Source: WHSO01 sp963732875 (lineage in GTDB: Bacteria; Pseudomonadota; Alphaproteobacteria; SMXQ01). From it: DNA of 64,000 nt. Below, one piece after another: positions 24,974 through 34,937 of this stretch. Location of the stretch: assembly GCA_963732875.1 (NCBI GenBank), contig CAVTBD010000002.1:2046001-2110000 (forward strand), in the 5' to 3' direction. Every line of letters starts with the position of its first letter. The first letter of the stretch is position 1. The notes under the pieces were generated by a model. That model was given only the letters and a program-made list of their open reading frames with translations, ran no database searches and was not told where the DNA came from. Position numbers and translations under genes: made by a program.

Positions 24974-26197
24974 TCACGGCCGGGCGGCGATCCGGCCGCG
25001 CATGAGCGTAAGGCCGATCACGCCCACCACGGCAAAGCCCGCGCCGGCGAGGAACGTCGGCGCCGGGCCGAACCGCGCCCACACCCCGCCGGCGATGACG
25101 CTGGCCGCCAGCAGCGCGATGCCGGTCAGCAGGTTGTAGGCGCCGAACGCCGTACCGCGCATGTCCTCGGGCGCGGCGTCGGCGACGATGGCCGCGACCA
25201 GCCCCTGGGTCGCGCCCATGTGGAGCCCCCACAGAGCCGCGCCGAGCCCCACCATCCACACCGAATGGGCTGCGGCGAGCACCACGTCGGCCGCGATCAG
25301 CACGGCCACGCCGCCCCCCAGCAGCACGCGCCGGTCCATGCAGTCGGACAGCACGCCGACGGGATAGGCGCTCGCGGCATAGACCACGTTCATGGCAATC
25401 AGGACCGCGGGCACGTAGTCGGCGGCAAGGCCGACACTGGTCGCGCGCAGCAGCAGGAACGCCTCGCTGAATCGCGCCAGCGTGAGGAATACCGCGAACG
25501 CCACCACCACCCAGAAGCGCCCGTCGAGGCGGGCAAGCTCGGCGCGCGACAGCGGGAACGGGCGCTTCTCGGAAGACTCGACGGCCGGCGGCTCGTGCAC
25601 CGCGAACACGATGATGGCGACGGCAATAAACGCCGGCACCACCGCGACCCAGAACACGAGGCGGAAGTCCCCACCGGTCGCGGTCATCAGCACGAGCGCA
25701 AGCACGGGACCGAAAAAAGCGCCGACGGTGTCCATCGACTGACGCAGCCCGTAGGCGGCGCCCCGCCGGTCCCTGGGCGTGAGATCGGCGATCAGCGCAT
25801 CGCGCGGCGCGCCGCGGATGCCCTTGCCGATACGGTCGAGGAACCGGGCGAGCAGCACGGTGCCGATGCCGTCGGCCAGCGGGAACAGCGGCTTGACCAG
25901 CGCGGCGAGGCCGTAGCCCGCCAGCACCAGCGGCCTGCGGCGCCCGATCCAATCGCTGATCGCGCCCGAGAAGATGCGTGAGATCGCCGCGGTCGATTCG
26001 GCGATGCCCTCGATCACGCCAACGGCAAGCGCGCTGGCGCCGAGCACACTCACCAGGAATACCGGCAGCAGGCTGTGGATCGCCTCCGACGAAACGTCCG
26101 CGAACAGGCTGACGAAGCCGAGCGCGAATACCCCGCGCGGAAGCGACCTCAGGACCGAGACACGGACGGAGACGGGGGTCGCAGCAGAATCCGGCAT
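24974..26197 (-). CDS. MFS transporter
   Basis: A 407-residue, about twelve-helix membrane protein of the major facilitator superfamily. FVSLFADVSSEAIHSLLPVFL in helix 1, the loop motif DWIGRRRPLVLAGYGLAAL and RIGKGIRGAPRDALIADLTP (about residues 126-145) are typical of the subgroup with RIGKG-RGAPRDA. The central loop between the halves is charged (ESSEKRPFPLSRAEL). The likely start ATG at 26197 gives a short cytoplasmic N terminus; a longer frame upstream overlaps msrB. It ends just before the palindromic repeat at 24960. Only nine bases separate its start from msrB on the same strand. Substrate unknown. Confidence 0.9.
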   Translation of the reverse strand: MPDSAATPVSVRVSVLRSLPRGVFALGFVSLFADVSSEAIHSLLPVFLVSVLGASALAVGVIEGIAESTAAISRIFSGAISDWIGRRRPLVLAGYGLAALVKPLFPLADGIGTVLLARFLDRIGKGIRGAPRDALIADLTPRDRRGAAYGLRQSMDTVGAFFGPVLALVLMTATGGDFRLVFWVAVVPAFIAVAIIVFAVHEPPAVESSEKRPFPLSRAELARLDGRFWVVVAFAVFLTLARFSEAFLLLRATSVGLAADYVPAVLIAMNVVYAASAYPVGVLSDCMDRRVLLGGGVAVLIAADVVLAAAHSVWMVGLGAALWGLHMGATQGLVAAIVADAAPEDMRGTAFGAYNLLTGIALLAASVIAGGVWARFGPAPTFLAGAGFAVVGVIGLTLMRGRIAARP

Positions 26198-26206
26198 GGC
26201 GCGCCG

Positions 26207-26605
26207 CTAGGCCTTCTTGTCGAACTCGAGCGCCGCCGAGTTGATGCAATAGCGCAGGCCCGTGGGCTTGGGCCCATCCGGGAACACGTGGCCGAGATGG
26301 GCGTCGCATCTGGCGCACACGACCTCGGTGCGGATCATGCCGTGGCCGGTGTCCATCTCGGACTCGACCGCGCCCTCGGCGGCGGGCCTGGTGAAACTCG
26401 GCCAGCCCGAGCCCGAGTCGAACTTGTCGCCGGAGACGAACAGGGGCTCGCCGCAGCACACGCAGCGGTAGGTGCCGGCATCGTGGTTGTCCCAGTAGCG
26501 GCCGGTAAAGGCACGCTCGGTTCCCTTCTCGCGGGTGACGCGATATGCCTCCTCGGACAGCTGCTTGCGCCAGTCTTCCGGGGTCTTCTCGATCTTGTCG
26601 GTCAT
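26207..26605 (-). CDS. msrB: Peptide-methionine (R)-S-oxide reductase
   Basis: Reduces methionine-R-sulfoxide in proteins using thioredoxin. The 132-residue protein is a complete MsrB domain: zinc ligands in CVCCGEPLF (about residues 48-56) and CARCDAHLGHVF (about 97-108), the substrate block FDSGSGWPSF and the catalytic cysteine in LRYCINSAAL (about Cys120). The ATG at 26605 starts the family-typical TDKIEKTPEDWRKQLSEEAY. The following MFS gene starts nine bases after the stop. Cytoplasmic repair enzyme, certain. Confidence 0.96.
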   Translation of the reverse strand: MTDKIEKTPEDWRKQLSEEAYRVTREKGTERAFTGRYWDNHDAGTYRCVCCGEPLFVSGDKFDSGSGWPSFTRPAAEGAVESEMDTGHGMIRTEVVCARCDAHLGHVFPDGPKPTGLRYCINSAALEFDKKA

Positions 26606-26679
26606 CGCGGCCTCCGTCGGTGGGGGGCCCGATTGTGCGCCGCGGCGGCGGCGCTTGGCAATGCGGTCGGGCGGGGCGA

Positions 26680-27228
26680 TCACGCCAGATAGGGCGCCTG
26701 GCCTTCCGGCAGGCCCACGTCGAAGCCTTTGATGGACACCGCGATCAGCGAATAGAAGCCGAGCAGCGACACGAGTTCGATCACGCCCTGCTCGCCGAGG
26801 ACATCGAGCGCCGCCCGGTAGGTTGTATCGCCGATGTCGCCCGCCTGGTACATCTCGCGCGCGAAATCGTAGACCGCGCGCTCGTCGGCGCGGGCGAAGT
26901 CGGGTTCTCGCTGCTCCGCGATCGCGGCGAGCACCGCTTCGTCGATGCCAAGCCGGCGTGCATGACGCAGGTGGACGTGCCATTGGTACTGCGAGGTCCA
27001 GTGACGCGCGTTGACCAGGATGGCGAGCTCGCGCAACCGCGCCGGCAGGGCGCGTTCCTCCTTGAAATAGACCGCGAGCCGGTTGATGCGGTCGATCAGG
27101 TCGGGCGTCTTGAGCCACACCGGGAACGGCCCGCGCGCGAGCCCGCTGCGTGGTCCCGCGATCTCGGCAGCGATGCGTTTCTGCTCTTCACTCATCTCGG
27201 CTTCGGTCAGCGGCGTGATCCGGCCCAT
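26680..27228 (-). CDS. Carboxymuconolactone decarboxylase family protein
   Basis: A 182-residue helical protein of the CMD/AhpD superfamily. The core LPARLRELAILVNARHWTSQYQWHVHLRHARRLGID (about residues 61-96) carries the Glu and His residues of the family, and no CxxC peroxidase pair is present, so it is closer to the decarboxylase branch than to AhpD. CAGGGAGAACGAC before the ATG at 27228 is a good ribosome-binding site. It is separated from the molybdenum hydroxylase genes by a terminator-like hairpin. A role in ring-cleavage or peroxide metabolism is possible, but no substrate can be named. Confidence 0.85.
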   Translation of the reverse strand: MGRITPLTEAEMSEEQKRIAAEIAGPRSGLARGPFPVWLKTPDLIDRINRLAVYFKEERALPARLRELAILVNARHWTSQYQWHVHLRHARRLGIDEAVLAAIAEQREPDFARADERAVYDFAREMYQAGDIGDTTYRAALDVLGEQGVIELVSLLGFYSLIAVSIKGFDVGLPEGQAPYLA

Positions 27229-27255
27229 GTCGTTCTCCCTGTTTCCTTGCATAGT

Positions 27256-27284
27256 GAAACGGCGGGCACGAGGCCCGCCGTTTC
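27256..27284 (-). terminator. Strong hairpin after the Tat-type molybdenum hydroxylase large subunit gene
   Basis: GAAACGGCGGGC (27256-27267) and GCCCGCCGTTTC (27273-27284) form a perfect 12-bp stem with a five-base loop. On the minus strand it lies about 20 bases after the stop at 27305 and ends in a short TTTC. The weak T-run makes it a probable rather than certain terminator. Confidence 0.6.
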
Positions 27285-27304
27285 CCCCCTCCAGGCGGTC
27301 GGCG

Positions 27305-29605
27305 TCAGCCGATCGCCGCCTTGACCCGTTCGGGCGTGAGCGGACCCCGCCGCACGCGCACGCCGGTCGCATCATAGAGCGCGTTGGCGATCGCCGCCGA
27401 GACCGGCCGCGTCGACGCCTCGCCCGCACCGGTGGCGCGCTCGTTCGGCCGGTCAATGATGACGATGTCGATCTGCTCCGGCGCGTCCGGCGTCTCGACG
27501 ATCGGGTAGGTTGCCCAGTCGACGCTGGTCACGCGGTCGGGATCGAACATGACCTCCTCGAACAGGGTGCGGCTGGTGCCCTGGACCGTGTTGCCCTCGA
27601 TAACCGTGTGCAGGGTGCCCGGGTTGATGACGAGGCCGCAGTCGTGAGCGACCGCGAACTTTCGCGCCCAGATACGGCCGGTCTTCTTGTCCACCTCGAT
27701 CTCCGCGACGGTGGCCACGCGGGTGCCGTTGCGCAACGCGTAGCTGATGCCGCGCCCGGTCAGCGTGTTGCCGCTGCCCTGGCCCCGGTTCGGACCGACG
27801 CGCGGTTTCCAGCCCGCCTTCTCGGCGGCGGCCTTGACCACGTCGCGGTCGCGCGCGTTCTTGAGGTACTTAAGGCGGAATGCGACCGGGTCCATGCCCG
27901 CGGCCTCCGCCATCTCGTCCGTGAACTGCTCGCAGGCGAACTGGATCTGCGGGCCGAGCGGATCGCGCAGGTGCGAGGTGCGCAGCTGCAAATCGCGGTC
28001 GAGGAACGGCGGGATCACCTGCCAGCCGAGCCGCTGGGCGGGAATGCCGTAGGTATCCTCCGGCGAGCGGAAGAACTTGCGCGGCTTGAGCTTCACGCCC
28101 ATGCGCTGGCCCGCGAGGTTGTCCGACGGGTGCGACTCGTTGGACGCCACGTCCTGGCGGTCGAAGCCCTTGGAGATGAACTCGTAGGCGACCACGTTGC
28201 CGGCGGCATCGAACCCGGCCCGGCAGAAGTGCACCGAGGCGGGGCCCTTCGGATCCCAGGCGGTGCCTTCCTCGCGCATGCCCTGGACGCGCACCGGCTT
28301 GCCCACGGCCTTGGACATGACCGCCGCCTGCATGGCCGCGTCGCCCGCGTCGTTGCGGCCATACGAGCCCGGGCCCGGCACCCAGACGCCGCGCGCGCTG
28401 CCCTTGGCGAGCTTGAGGATGTGCTCGACGCCCATCGCGGTGTAGTGCGGCTTCTGCGAGCCGGTCCACACCGTGGCATGGTCCTTGTGGGCATCGACGA
28501 TGGCGCAGGCCGGCCCCATGCTGGCATGGGACTGGAACGGCCATTCGTATTCGGCCTTGATGGTCTTGGCGGCGCCCTTGATCGCACCGTCGACGTCGCC
28601 CGTCTCGGTGTCCATCTTGTGGGCGATGATCTTGGCCTTGCGGATGTGGTCGTAGAGATTCTTCTGGTCGCCGAACGGCTTGCCGCCCTTGGACCACTGC
28701 ACCTTGAGCTCGCGCGAGGCGCGGATCGCGTCCCATTCCGTGTCCGCGACCACGCCGACGAAGTCCTTCACATGGACCACGCGCGCGCCCTTGATGTGCT
28801 TGATCGAGCCCTCGTCGATCCTGACCGCGCGCGTGCCCGCGACCTCGGGATGGATGACGCGGCCGTGCACCATGCCCGGCACCTTCACGTCGGTGACGAA
28901 CATCGAGGTGCCGAACACCTTGCCCGGCACGTCGGAGCGCGGGAACGTCTTGCCCACCACGCGATACTGCGACGGCTTCTTGGGCTTGGCCTTGCCCTCG
29001 GCATAGAGGCCGTTGCCGTATTTCTTGTTCCACTTGAGCTTGTGGTTGAAGTAGCGGCCCTGGAGGATCTCGGCGTAGGAAATCTTCTTCGCGGGATCGC
29101 CCTTGACCGACACCACGCCGTCGTTGACCTCGAGCGACGCGGGATCGGCGCCGAGACGCTTGCCCGCCTCCTCCACCAGCACGCGCCGCGCTTCCGCGGC
29201 GATGGCGCGCATCGCCTTGCCGCCGTTCTGCACGCCGGTCGAGCCGGACGCACCGCCCTGGTTCACCGAGGTGTCGGTGTCGCCCATCAATGTGGTGACG
29301 TGCCGGAGCTCCATGTCGAGCTCCTCGGCGACGATCTGCGAGATCGCCACGTCCACGCCCTGGCCCATGTCCATCTTGCCGAAGAAAGCGGTGGCCTTGC
29401 CGTCGGCGGTGATGGCGATGAAGCTGTCGAGCTGGTCGGGGATCAGCTTCGGCTTGACCGCCGAGCCGAACGACATGGTGGCCGCCCTGGCCTTCTTCAC
29501 GCCGGCGCCGAGCGGCACCGCGGCGGTCACAACGAGCGCGCCCGCGCCCTGCAGCAGGCGGCGGCGGGAGAATGCAAAATCCTTGGGGGAAATCATTTTG
29601 GTCAT
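27305..29605 (-). CDS. Xanthine dehydrogenase family molybdopterin-binding subunit (isoquinoline 1-oxidoreductase beta-type), Tat-exported
   Basis: Large catalytic subunit of a molybdenum hydroxylase, 766 residues. The N terminus has a twin-arginine signal (SRRRLLQGAGALVVTAA, about residues 13-29), so the enzyme is likely periplasmic. Two Mo-binding domains follow, with GKMDMGQGVDVAISQIVAEEL, GGASGSTGVQNGG, SHASMGPACAIVDAH and, near the C terminus, GAGEASTRPVSAAIANAL, where the Glu is the family's catalytic base. It overlaps its small subunit gene by four bases (ATGA). Such two-subunit enzymes without an FAD subunit oxidise N-heteroaromatics or aldehydes and pass electrons to cytochromes. The substrate is unknown. 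Confidence 0.93.
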   Translation of the reverse strand: MTKMISPKDFAFSRRRLLQGAGALVVTAAVPLGAGVKKARAATMSFGSAVKPKLIPDQLDSFIAITADGKATAFFGKMDMGQGVDVAISQIVAEELDMELRHVTTLMGDTDTSVNQGGASGSTGVQNGGKAMRAIAAEARRVLVEEAGKRLGADPASLEVNDGVVSVKGDPAKKISYAEILQGRYFNHKLKWNKKYGNGLYAEGKAKPKKPSQYRVVGKTFPRSDVPGKVFGTSMFVTDVKVPGMVHGRVIHPEVAGTRAVRIDEGSIKHIKGARVVHVKDFVGVVADTEWDAIRASRELKVQWSKGGKPFGDQKNLYDHIRKAKIIAHKMDTETGDVDGAIKGAAKTIKAEYEWPFQSHASMGPACAIVDAHKDHATVWTGSQKPHYTAMGVEHILKLAKGSARGVWVPGPGSYGRNDAGDAAMQAAVMSKAVGKPVRVQGMREEGTAWDPKGPASVHFCRAGFDAAGNVVAYEFISKGFDRQDVASNESHPSDNLAGQRMGVKLKPRKFFRSPEDTYGIPAQRLGWQVIPPFLDRDLQLRTSHLRDPLGPQIQFACEQFTDEMAEAAGMDPVAFRLKYLKNARDRDVVKAAAEKAGWKPRVGPNRGQGSGNTLTGRGISYALRNGTRVATVAEIEVDKKTGRIWARKFAVAHDCGLVINPGTLHTVIEGNTVQGTSRTLFEEVMFDPDRVTSVDWATYPIVETPDAPEQIDIVIIDRPNERATGAGEASTRPVSAAIANALYDATGVRVRRGPLTPERVKAAIG

Positions 29606-30096
29606 CGCTCGGCCCTCCCTTCCGGCGCCGACTGTCTTGCGGCGCGCTTGACCGCCCGGATGATGCCCATGTGGGTGCCGCAGCGGCACTTGAGGCCGGC
29701 GAGGCCCTCGCGGATCTGCTTGTCGCTGGGGTTCGGCGTCTTGGCCAGGAGTTCTGCCGCGGTCATGACCCAGCCGTTGAGGCAGTAGCCGCACTGGGGT
29801 ACCTGCTCCTCGATGAACGCGGCCTGGAGCGGATGGGGCTTTTCCGGCGTGCCGAGGCCGGCGAGCGTCACCACCTTCTTGCCCTGGGCCTCGCCCACCG
29901 GGAACTGGCACGAGCGCGTCGCCTGGCCGTTCACGTGCACGGTGCAGGCGCCGCATTGCGCGAGGCCGCAGCCGAAGTGCGGGTTGCTGAGCCCGACGTC
30001 GTTGCGCAGCGCGTAGAGCAGCGGCATTTCCGGATCGGCGGTGAAGCTGTAGCGCCCGCCGTTGACGTTGAGGGTGATGCGCTTTGGTTTAGCCAT
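29602..30096 (-). CDS. (2Fe-2S)-binding small subunit of molybdenum hydroxylase (IorA-like)
   Basis: A 164-residue protein with two [2Fe-2S] clusters, partner of the Tat-exported large subunit. The plant-type ferredoxin domain has FGCGLAQCGACTVHVNG (about residues 42-58) plus a later Cys, and the four-helix domain has PQCGYCLNGWVMTA and CRCGTHMGIIRAV. It has no signal peptide and is probably carried out of the cell together with the Tat-bearing large subunit. The ATG at 30096 follows GGGAGGCCGAC. Four-base overlap with the large subunit implies coupled translation. Confidence 0.93.
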   Translation of the reverse strand: MAKPKRITLNVNGGRYSFTADPEMPLLYALRNDVGLSNPHFGCGLAQCGACTVHVNGQATRSCQFPVGEAQGKKVVTLAGLGTPEKPHPLQAAFIEEQVPQCGYCLNGWVMTAAELLAKTPNPSDKQIREGLAGLKCRCGTHMGIIRAVKRAARQSAPEGRAER

Positions 30097-30375
30097 GTCG
30101 GCCTCCCTGGAACGTCCCAGTCCGGTGGCCCCCACGGGACGGAGCTTCCCCGTGGGCGATGCAAGCGCGTTCCCGTCAGCCTGGAGCAAGAACGGCGCTG
30201 CGCTTTACCTGACTACCGGCACTGAAACTGACGTGACGAAGCTCCCGGCCCGGCACGGTCTTGTATGTTTTGTCGGGTGCATAACGGGGCACCCGTCCTG
30301 CCGTGGCCTGAAGTGGAATTCCGGACCCGTTCCGGGACGGAGTCAAGCAGCAAGCGCCGCGCGCGCCGGCGCGGG

Positions 30376-31004
30376 TCAGTCTTCGTGTTGATTCTGCTTG
30401 CGGTTGAAGGCCTCGATTTCGGCGACCGTGTCGAGGTCGGCGAGCGTGCCGTCGCCCGCCATCGCCACCTCGCGCACCCTGTCGAGGTTGGCGGCGATCA
30501 AGGCGCGTGCGCCGGTGTCGCCGGTGAGCGCGGCGAGCGCATCGAACAACGCGCGCGCGAACAGCACCGGGTTGCCGCGCCGCCCGCCCGCGAACGGCAC
30601 GCAGATCGGCGCGGTGGCGGGATCGAACGCCGCGATCAGGCAGGCGATGTCGCCGCCGCCGAGCGCCGGCATGTCGCCGAGCACGACCAGCGCACCCGCG
30701 ACGTCGCCGGGCAGCGCCTTGATACCGGCCGCAATGGAGGTGGCGATGCCGTCGGCATAGCGGGGATTATGGGCGAAGGCGACGGGACGACCTTGGAGCG
30801 CGGCGCGCACGGCCTCCGCGTCATGGCCGGTGACGACGATCACCGGGCGCGCCGGGCTTGCCAGCACGGCATCCACCACCCGCGCCACCATGGCCACACC
30901 GCCGATGTTTGCCGCGAGCTTGTTGACCGCCCCCGCCCGGGTCGAGCGCCCGGCCGCCAGCACCACGGCCGCGACCGAACTGCCCCCCGGAGCGGGCCCC
31001 GCAG

Positions 31005-31008
<4 letters not shown>
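30376..31008 (-). CDS. Nucleotidyltransferase, MocA-like (molybdenum cofactor cytidylyltransferase)
   Basis: A 210-residue MobA-like NTP transferase. The nucleotide-binding loop VVLAAGRSTRAGAVNKL (about residues 15-31) and the metal-binding LGDMPALGGGDIA (about 109-121) are clear, as is GRRGNPVLFAR, which is typical of MocA (PF12804). MocA makes molybdopterin cytosine dinucleotide for xanthine-dehydrogenase-family enzymes, matching the surrounding molybdenum hydroxylase genes. It overlaps the XdhC-like gene upstream by four bases. The normal LAAG-S-R-G-xNK motif is intact. Function is well supported by context. Confidence 0.9.
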
Positions 31009-31729
<721 letters not shown>

Positions 31730-31733
<4 letters not shown>

Positions 31734-32065
31734 GCCACCTTCTCGACGAAGATTTCGATCTTGCCGCCGCACGACAGGCCCACTTCCCAGGCCTGGTTAT
31801 CGGCGATGCCGAAATCGAGGAGCTTCGGCTTGCCTTCGCGGATCACCTCGCCGGCGGCTTCCACCACCGCGTTCTCGACGCAGCCAGCCGAGACCGAGCC
31901 GACGAAATGGCCCGTGTCGTCGACCGCGAGCTGGCTGCCCACCGGGCGGGGCGAGGAGCCCCAGGTGGTCACCACGGTGGCGAGGGCCACGTCGCGGCCC
32001 TCCTCCTTCCAGCGCTTGGCGACGGCGAGGACGTCGTCCTCGGCGCCCGGCACGATATCACTCAT
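31730..32065 (-). CDS. XdhC/CoxI N-terminal domain protein
   Basis: A 111-residue protein equal to the stand-alone XdhC/CoxI N-terminal domain (PF02625): DDVLAVAKRWKEEGRDVALATVVTTWGSSPRPVGSQLAV, GHFVGSVSAGCVENAVVEAA, and GLSCGGKIEIFVEKVA at the C terminus. The conserved cysteines in SAGCVE and LSCGGK are present. Usually this domain is fused to the Rossmann domain; here it is a separate gene that overlaps the next one by four bases. It starts the XdhC-XdhC-MocA unit, transcribed away from the frameshifted molybdenum hydroxylase gene at 32217. Role: Moco handling. Confidence 0.9.
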
Positions 32066-32090
32066 GATGCATTCCCCTGTCTCAGGTCCG

Positions 32091-32110
32091 ATATGTTCAT
32101 TCAAACATAT
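32091..32110. promoter_or_regulatory. Palindromic operator candidate between divergent molybdenum hydroxylase genes
   Basis: ATATGTT (32091-32097) and AACATAT (32104-32110) form a perfect inverted repeat with six bases between, in a markedly AT-rich patch. It lies 25 bases upstream of the XdhC-type gene and about 105 bases upstream of the gene at 32217, a position fitting an operator for a regulator of both transcripts. The regulator is not identified. Confidence 0.5.
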
Positions 32111-32216
32111 ATGACCTTTCCGGCGCGGGGCAAGGGGTCGGGGCCCCGTCTTGACAAGGCGGGCGGTGCCGGACCAAATGGCCCCAACCACAAGAACAGC
32201 CTGAACAGGGGGCACC

Positions 32217-34395
32217 GTGGCGACCGAGCCCAGCAGACTTCCGGGCAGCCTCAGGAACAATCCGGCGCTCGATTCGTGGATCGCGATCGGGCGCGACGGC
32301 ACCGTGACCGTCAAGACCGGCAAGGTCGAGATCGGCCAGGGGGTCAAGACCGCCGTCGCCCAGGTGGCAGCCGAGGAGCTTGACGTGAGCCTCAATCGCG
32401 TCCGGGTCAAGACCGCCGACACGGCCGAAACCGCCGACGAGAACGTGACCTCGGGCAGCCGCTCGATGGAGGTCTCGGCGACCGCGCTGCGCTACGCCGC
32501 CGCCGAGTGCCGCGCGATCCTGCTGGCCATGGCCGCCGAGCGGCTCGGCGTTGCCGCCGGCGATCTCACCGTCGACGACGGCACCATCACCAGTCCCGCC
32601 ACCAACCGCCAGGTCACCTACTGGGAGCTGATGGGCGGCACGCCGTTCGCGCGCGACGCCACCGCCGGGGCCCGCCCCAAGGCGTTCGCCGAGCACCGCA
32701 TCGTGGGGACGCGCGTGCCGCGCCTCGACCTTCCGGGCAAGGTGTTCGGCAAATGCGCCTTCGTCCACGACCTGGTGCTGCCCGGCATGCTGCACGGCCG
32801 CGTGGTGCGCCCGCACCACCAGTGGGCCACCCTGCGATCGGTGGACACGGCCGAGGTCGAGGCCCTGCCCGGCGTGGTCGCGGTGGTGCGCGACAAGGAT
32901 TTCCTCGGCGTGATCGCCGAAACCGAGGTCGCCGCCATCGCCGCGCGCGAGGCGTTGCACAAGGCCGCCAAATGGACGGCGGACGCGCCGCTGCCCGACG
33001 AGGACCGGCTCTACGACTGGCTGGTGAGCCAGGAAACGGTGGACGGCGGCTGCGTCGACGGCAAGCACAGCGAGGACTGCCCGGCGGAGACCGATCCGCC
33101 CGCCGCGGCGGCGGTGACGCTCGAGGCGATCTACGGGCGGCCCTATATCCTGCACGGCGCGATCGGGCCGAGCTGCGCCGTCGCCCAGTGGAACGGCAAC
33201 CGGCTCACGCTCCACACCCACAGCCAGGGCGTGTTCCCGCTCCGGCGCGCGCTGAAAAACGTGTTCCGCATGGACGAGGCCGACATCCGCTGCGTCCACA
33301 TGGAGGGCGCCGGCTGCTACGGCCACAACGGCGCCGACGACGTGGCGCTCGACGCGGCGCTGCTGGCGCGCGCCGCCGGCGGCCGCCCGGTGCGCGTGCA
33401 ATGGATGCGCGACGACGAGCACGGCTGGGAGCCGTTCGGCACCGCCATGGTGGTGCGCCCGCGCGCGAGCCTGGATTCCGACGGCCGGGTGATCGACTGG
33501 CGCTTCGACCTGTGGTCGAACCATCACGGCAACCGGCCCAAGCCCAAGCTCCACCGAATTGGGCCTGCTCGCCGCGCGCTTCATCGCCAACGGCCTGCCG
33601 CCCCAGGCGCTGGGCCGGCGACCGATTCGGAAGCGGGCGAGCACCGCAACGCCTGGCCCGGCTACGACTTCCCGGCGGTCAGCGTCGCCAAGCATTTCGT
33701 CATGGACCATCCGTTCCGCACCTCGTCGCTCCGCGGGCTCGGCGCCTTCGCCAACGTGTTCGGCATCGAATCGATGATGGACGAGCTTGCCCATGCCTCG
33801 GGCCAGGACCCGGTCGCGTTCCGCCTGCGCCACCTCGACGATTCGCGCGCGCGCGCCGTGATCGAGGCGGCGGCCGATGCCATCGGCTGGGGCAAGGGCG
33901 CGGCGGAGGGCAGCGGACACGGCAAGGGCATCGCCTATGCCCGCTACAAGAACACCGCCGCCTATTGCGCGGTCGCGGTCGAGGTGGTGGTGGACGAGGC
34001 GAACGGCCGGATCCGCGTGGCGCGCGCGGCCTGCGCCGGGGACGCGGGTGAGGCGATCGCGCCCGACGGCATCGCCAACCAGCTCGAAGGCGGGCTGGTG
34101 CAGGCAGTGAGCTGGACGCTCAAGGAGGCGGTGCGGTTCTCGCCCGGCGAGATCACCAGCCTCGACTGGGAAAGCTATCCCATCCTCACCTTCCGCGAGG
34201 CGCCCGAGGTCGAGACCATCGTGCTCGACCGCAAGGGCGAACGCTTCCTCGGCGTCGGCGAGGCGAGCCAGGGGCCGACACCCGGCCGCCATCGCCAACG
34301 CCGTGTTCGCCGCCATCGGCGTGCGCCTGCGCGAAATGCCGTTCACGCCCGAGCGCGTCCGGCGCATGATCGTCGCGGCCCGCGCCGCGCATTAG
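32217..34395 (+). pseudogene. Xanthine dehydrogenase family molybdopterin-binding subunit, frameshifted
   Basis: Molybdenum hydroxylase large subunit closely related to the gene at 34934 (same blocks: TGKVEIGQGVKTAVAQVAAEEL, NRQVTYWELMGG, MLHGRVVRPHHQWATL, HNGADD, FRTSSLRGLGAF). It has no signal peptide. Three frame disruptions are visible. Between about 33555 and 33615 a stretch of about 20 codons makes sense only in the next frame (TELGLLAARFIANGLPPQA), so one extra base and one missing base probably bracket it. At about 34281 an extra C destroys the frame after GEASQGPTP; the true C terminus, AAIANAVFAAIGVRLREM, ends with the TAG at 34393-34395. Corrected length is about 726 residues. Either sequencing errors or a decaying copy of the paralogue. 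Confidence 0.85.
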
Positions 34396-34466
34396 AAGGA
34401 CACGGCGAGAGCCGCGCGTTAGATAAAGCGGCTCGCGCCGCACGCTAGGAGTTGAAAGGACAATCC

Positions 34467-34937
34467 ATGAGCGAGAGTTTCACGCTGCGCGTCAACGGCA
34501 AGGACCACAAGGTCACGGCGGAGCCCGACACGCCGCTCCTCTACGTGCTGCGTAACGACCTCGGCCTCAAGTCGCCCAAGTACGGCTGCGGGCTCGAGCA
34601 GTGCGGCGCGTGCAATGTCATCATCGACGGTAAGAAGACGTTCTCCTGCACCGCGACAGTCAAGGAGTCGGCGGGCAAGGACATCACCACGCTGGAAGGC
34701 CTCGGCACGGTCGAGGCGCCCCACCCGATCCAGGCCGCGTTCCTCGCCGAGCAGGCGGCGCAATGCGGCTACTGCACCAGCGGCATCATCATCGCGACCA
34801 AGGTGCTGCTCGACGAAAACCCCGACCCGGACATGGAAGCGATCCGCATCGCGCTGCAGGACAACCTGTGCCGCTGCGGCGCCCACAGCCGCGTGTTCCG
34901 CGCCGTGCGCCGCGCCGCGCGGGAGAGCGCGAAGTGA
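34467..34937 (+). CDS. (2Fe-2S)-binding small subunit of molybdenum hydroxylase
   Basis: A 156-residue protein with two [2Fe-2S] cluster domains: YGCGLEQCGACNVIIDG (about residues 38-54) with a later FSC cysteine, then QCGYCTSGIIIA and CRCGAHSRVFRAV. It sits between two paralogous large-subunit genes and could serve either or both. The start ATG at 34467 follows GAAAGGACAATCC; an upstream in-frame ATG at 34452 would add five residues and is less likely. The next large-subunit gene begins with GTG overlapping this stop by four bases, so the two are translationally coupled. Confidence 0.93.
   Translation: MSESFTLRVNGKDHKVTAEPDTPLLYVLRNDLGLKSPKYGCGLEQCGACNVIIDGKKTFSCTATVKESAGKDITTLEGLGTVEAPHPIQAAFLAEQAAQCGYCTSGIIIATKVLLDENPDPDMEAIRIALQDNLCRCGAHSRVFRAVRRAARESAK

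Noticed and set aside
27083..29788. Open frame of 901 residues on the plus strand
   Set aside because: Antisense shadow of the Tat-type molybdenum hydroxylase genes; low-complexity His/Arg/Ala-rich translation.
30275..30294. GGGTGC/GCACCC hairpin after the MocA-like gene
   Set aside because: Only six base pairs and no T-run on the minus strand, so not a credible terminator.
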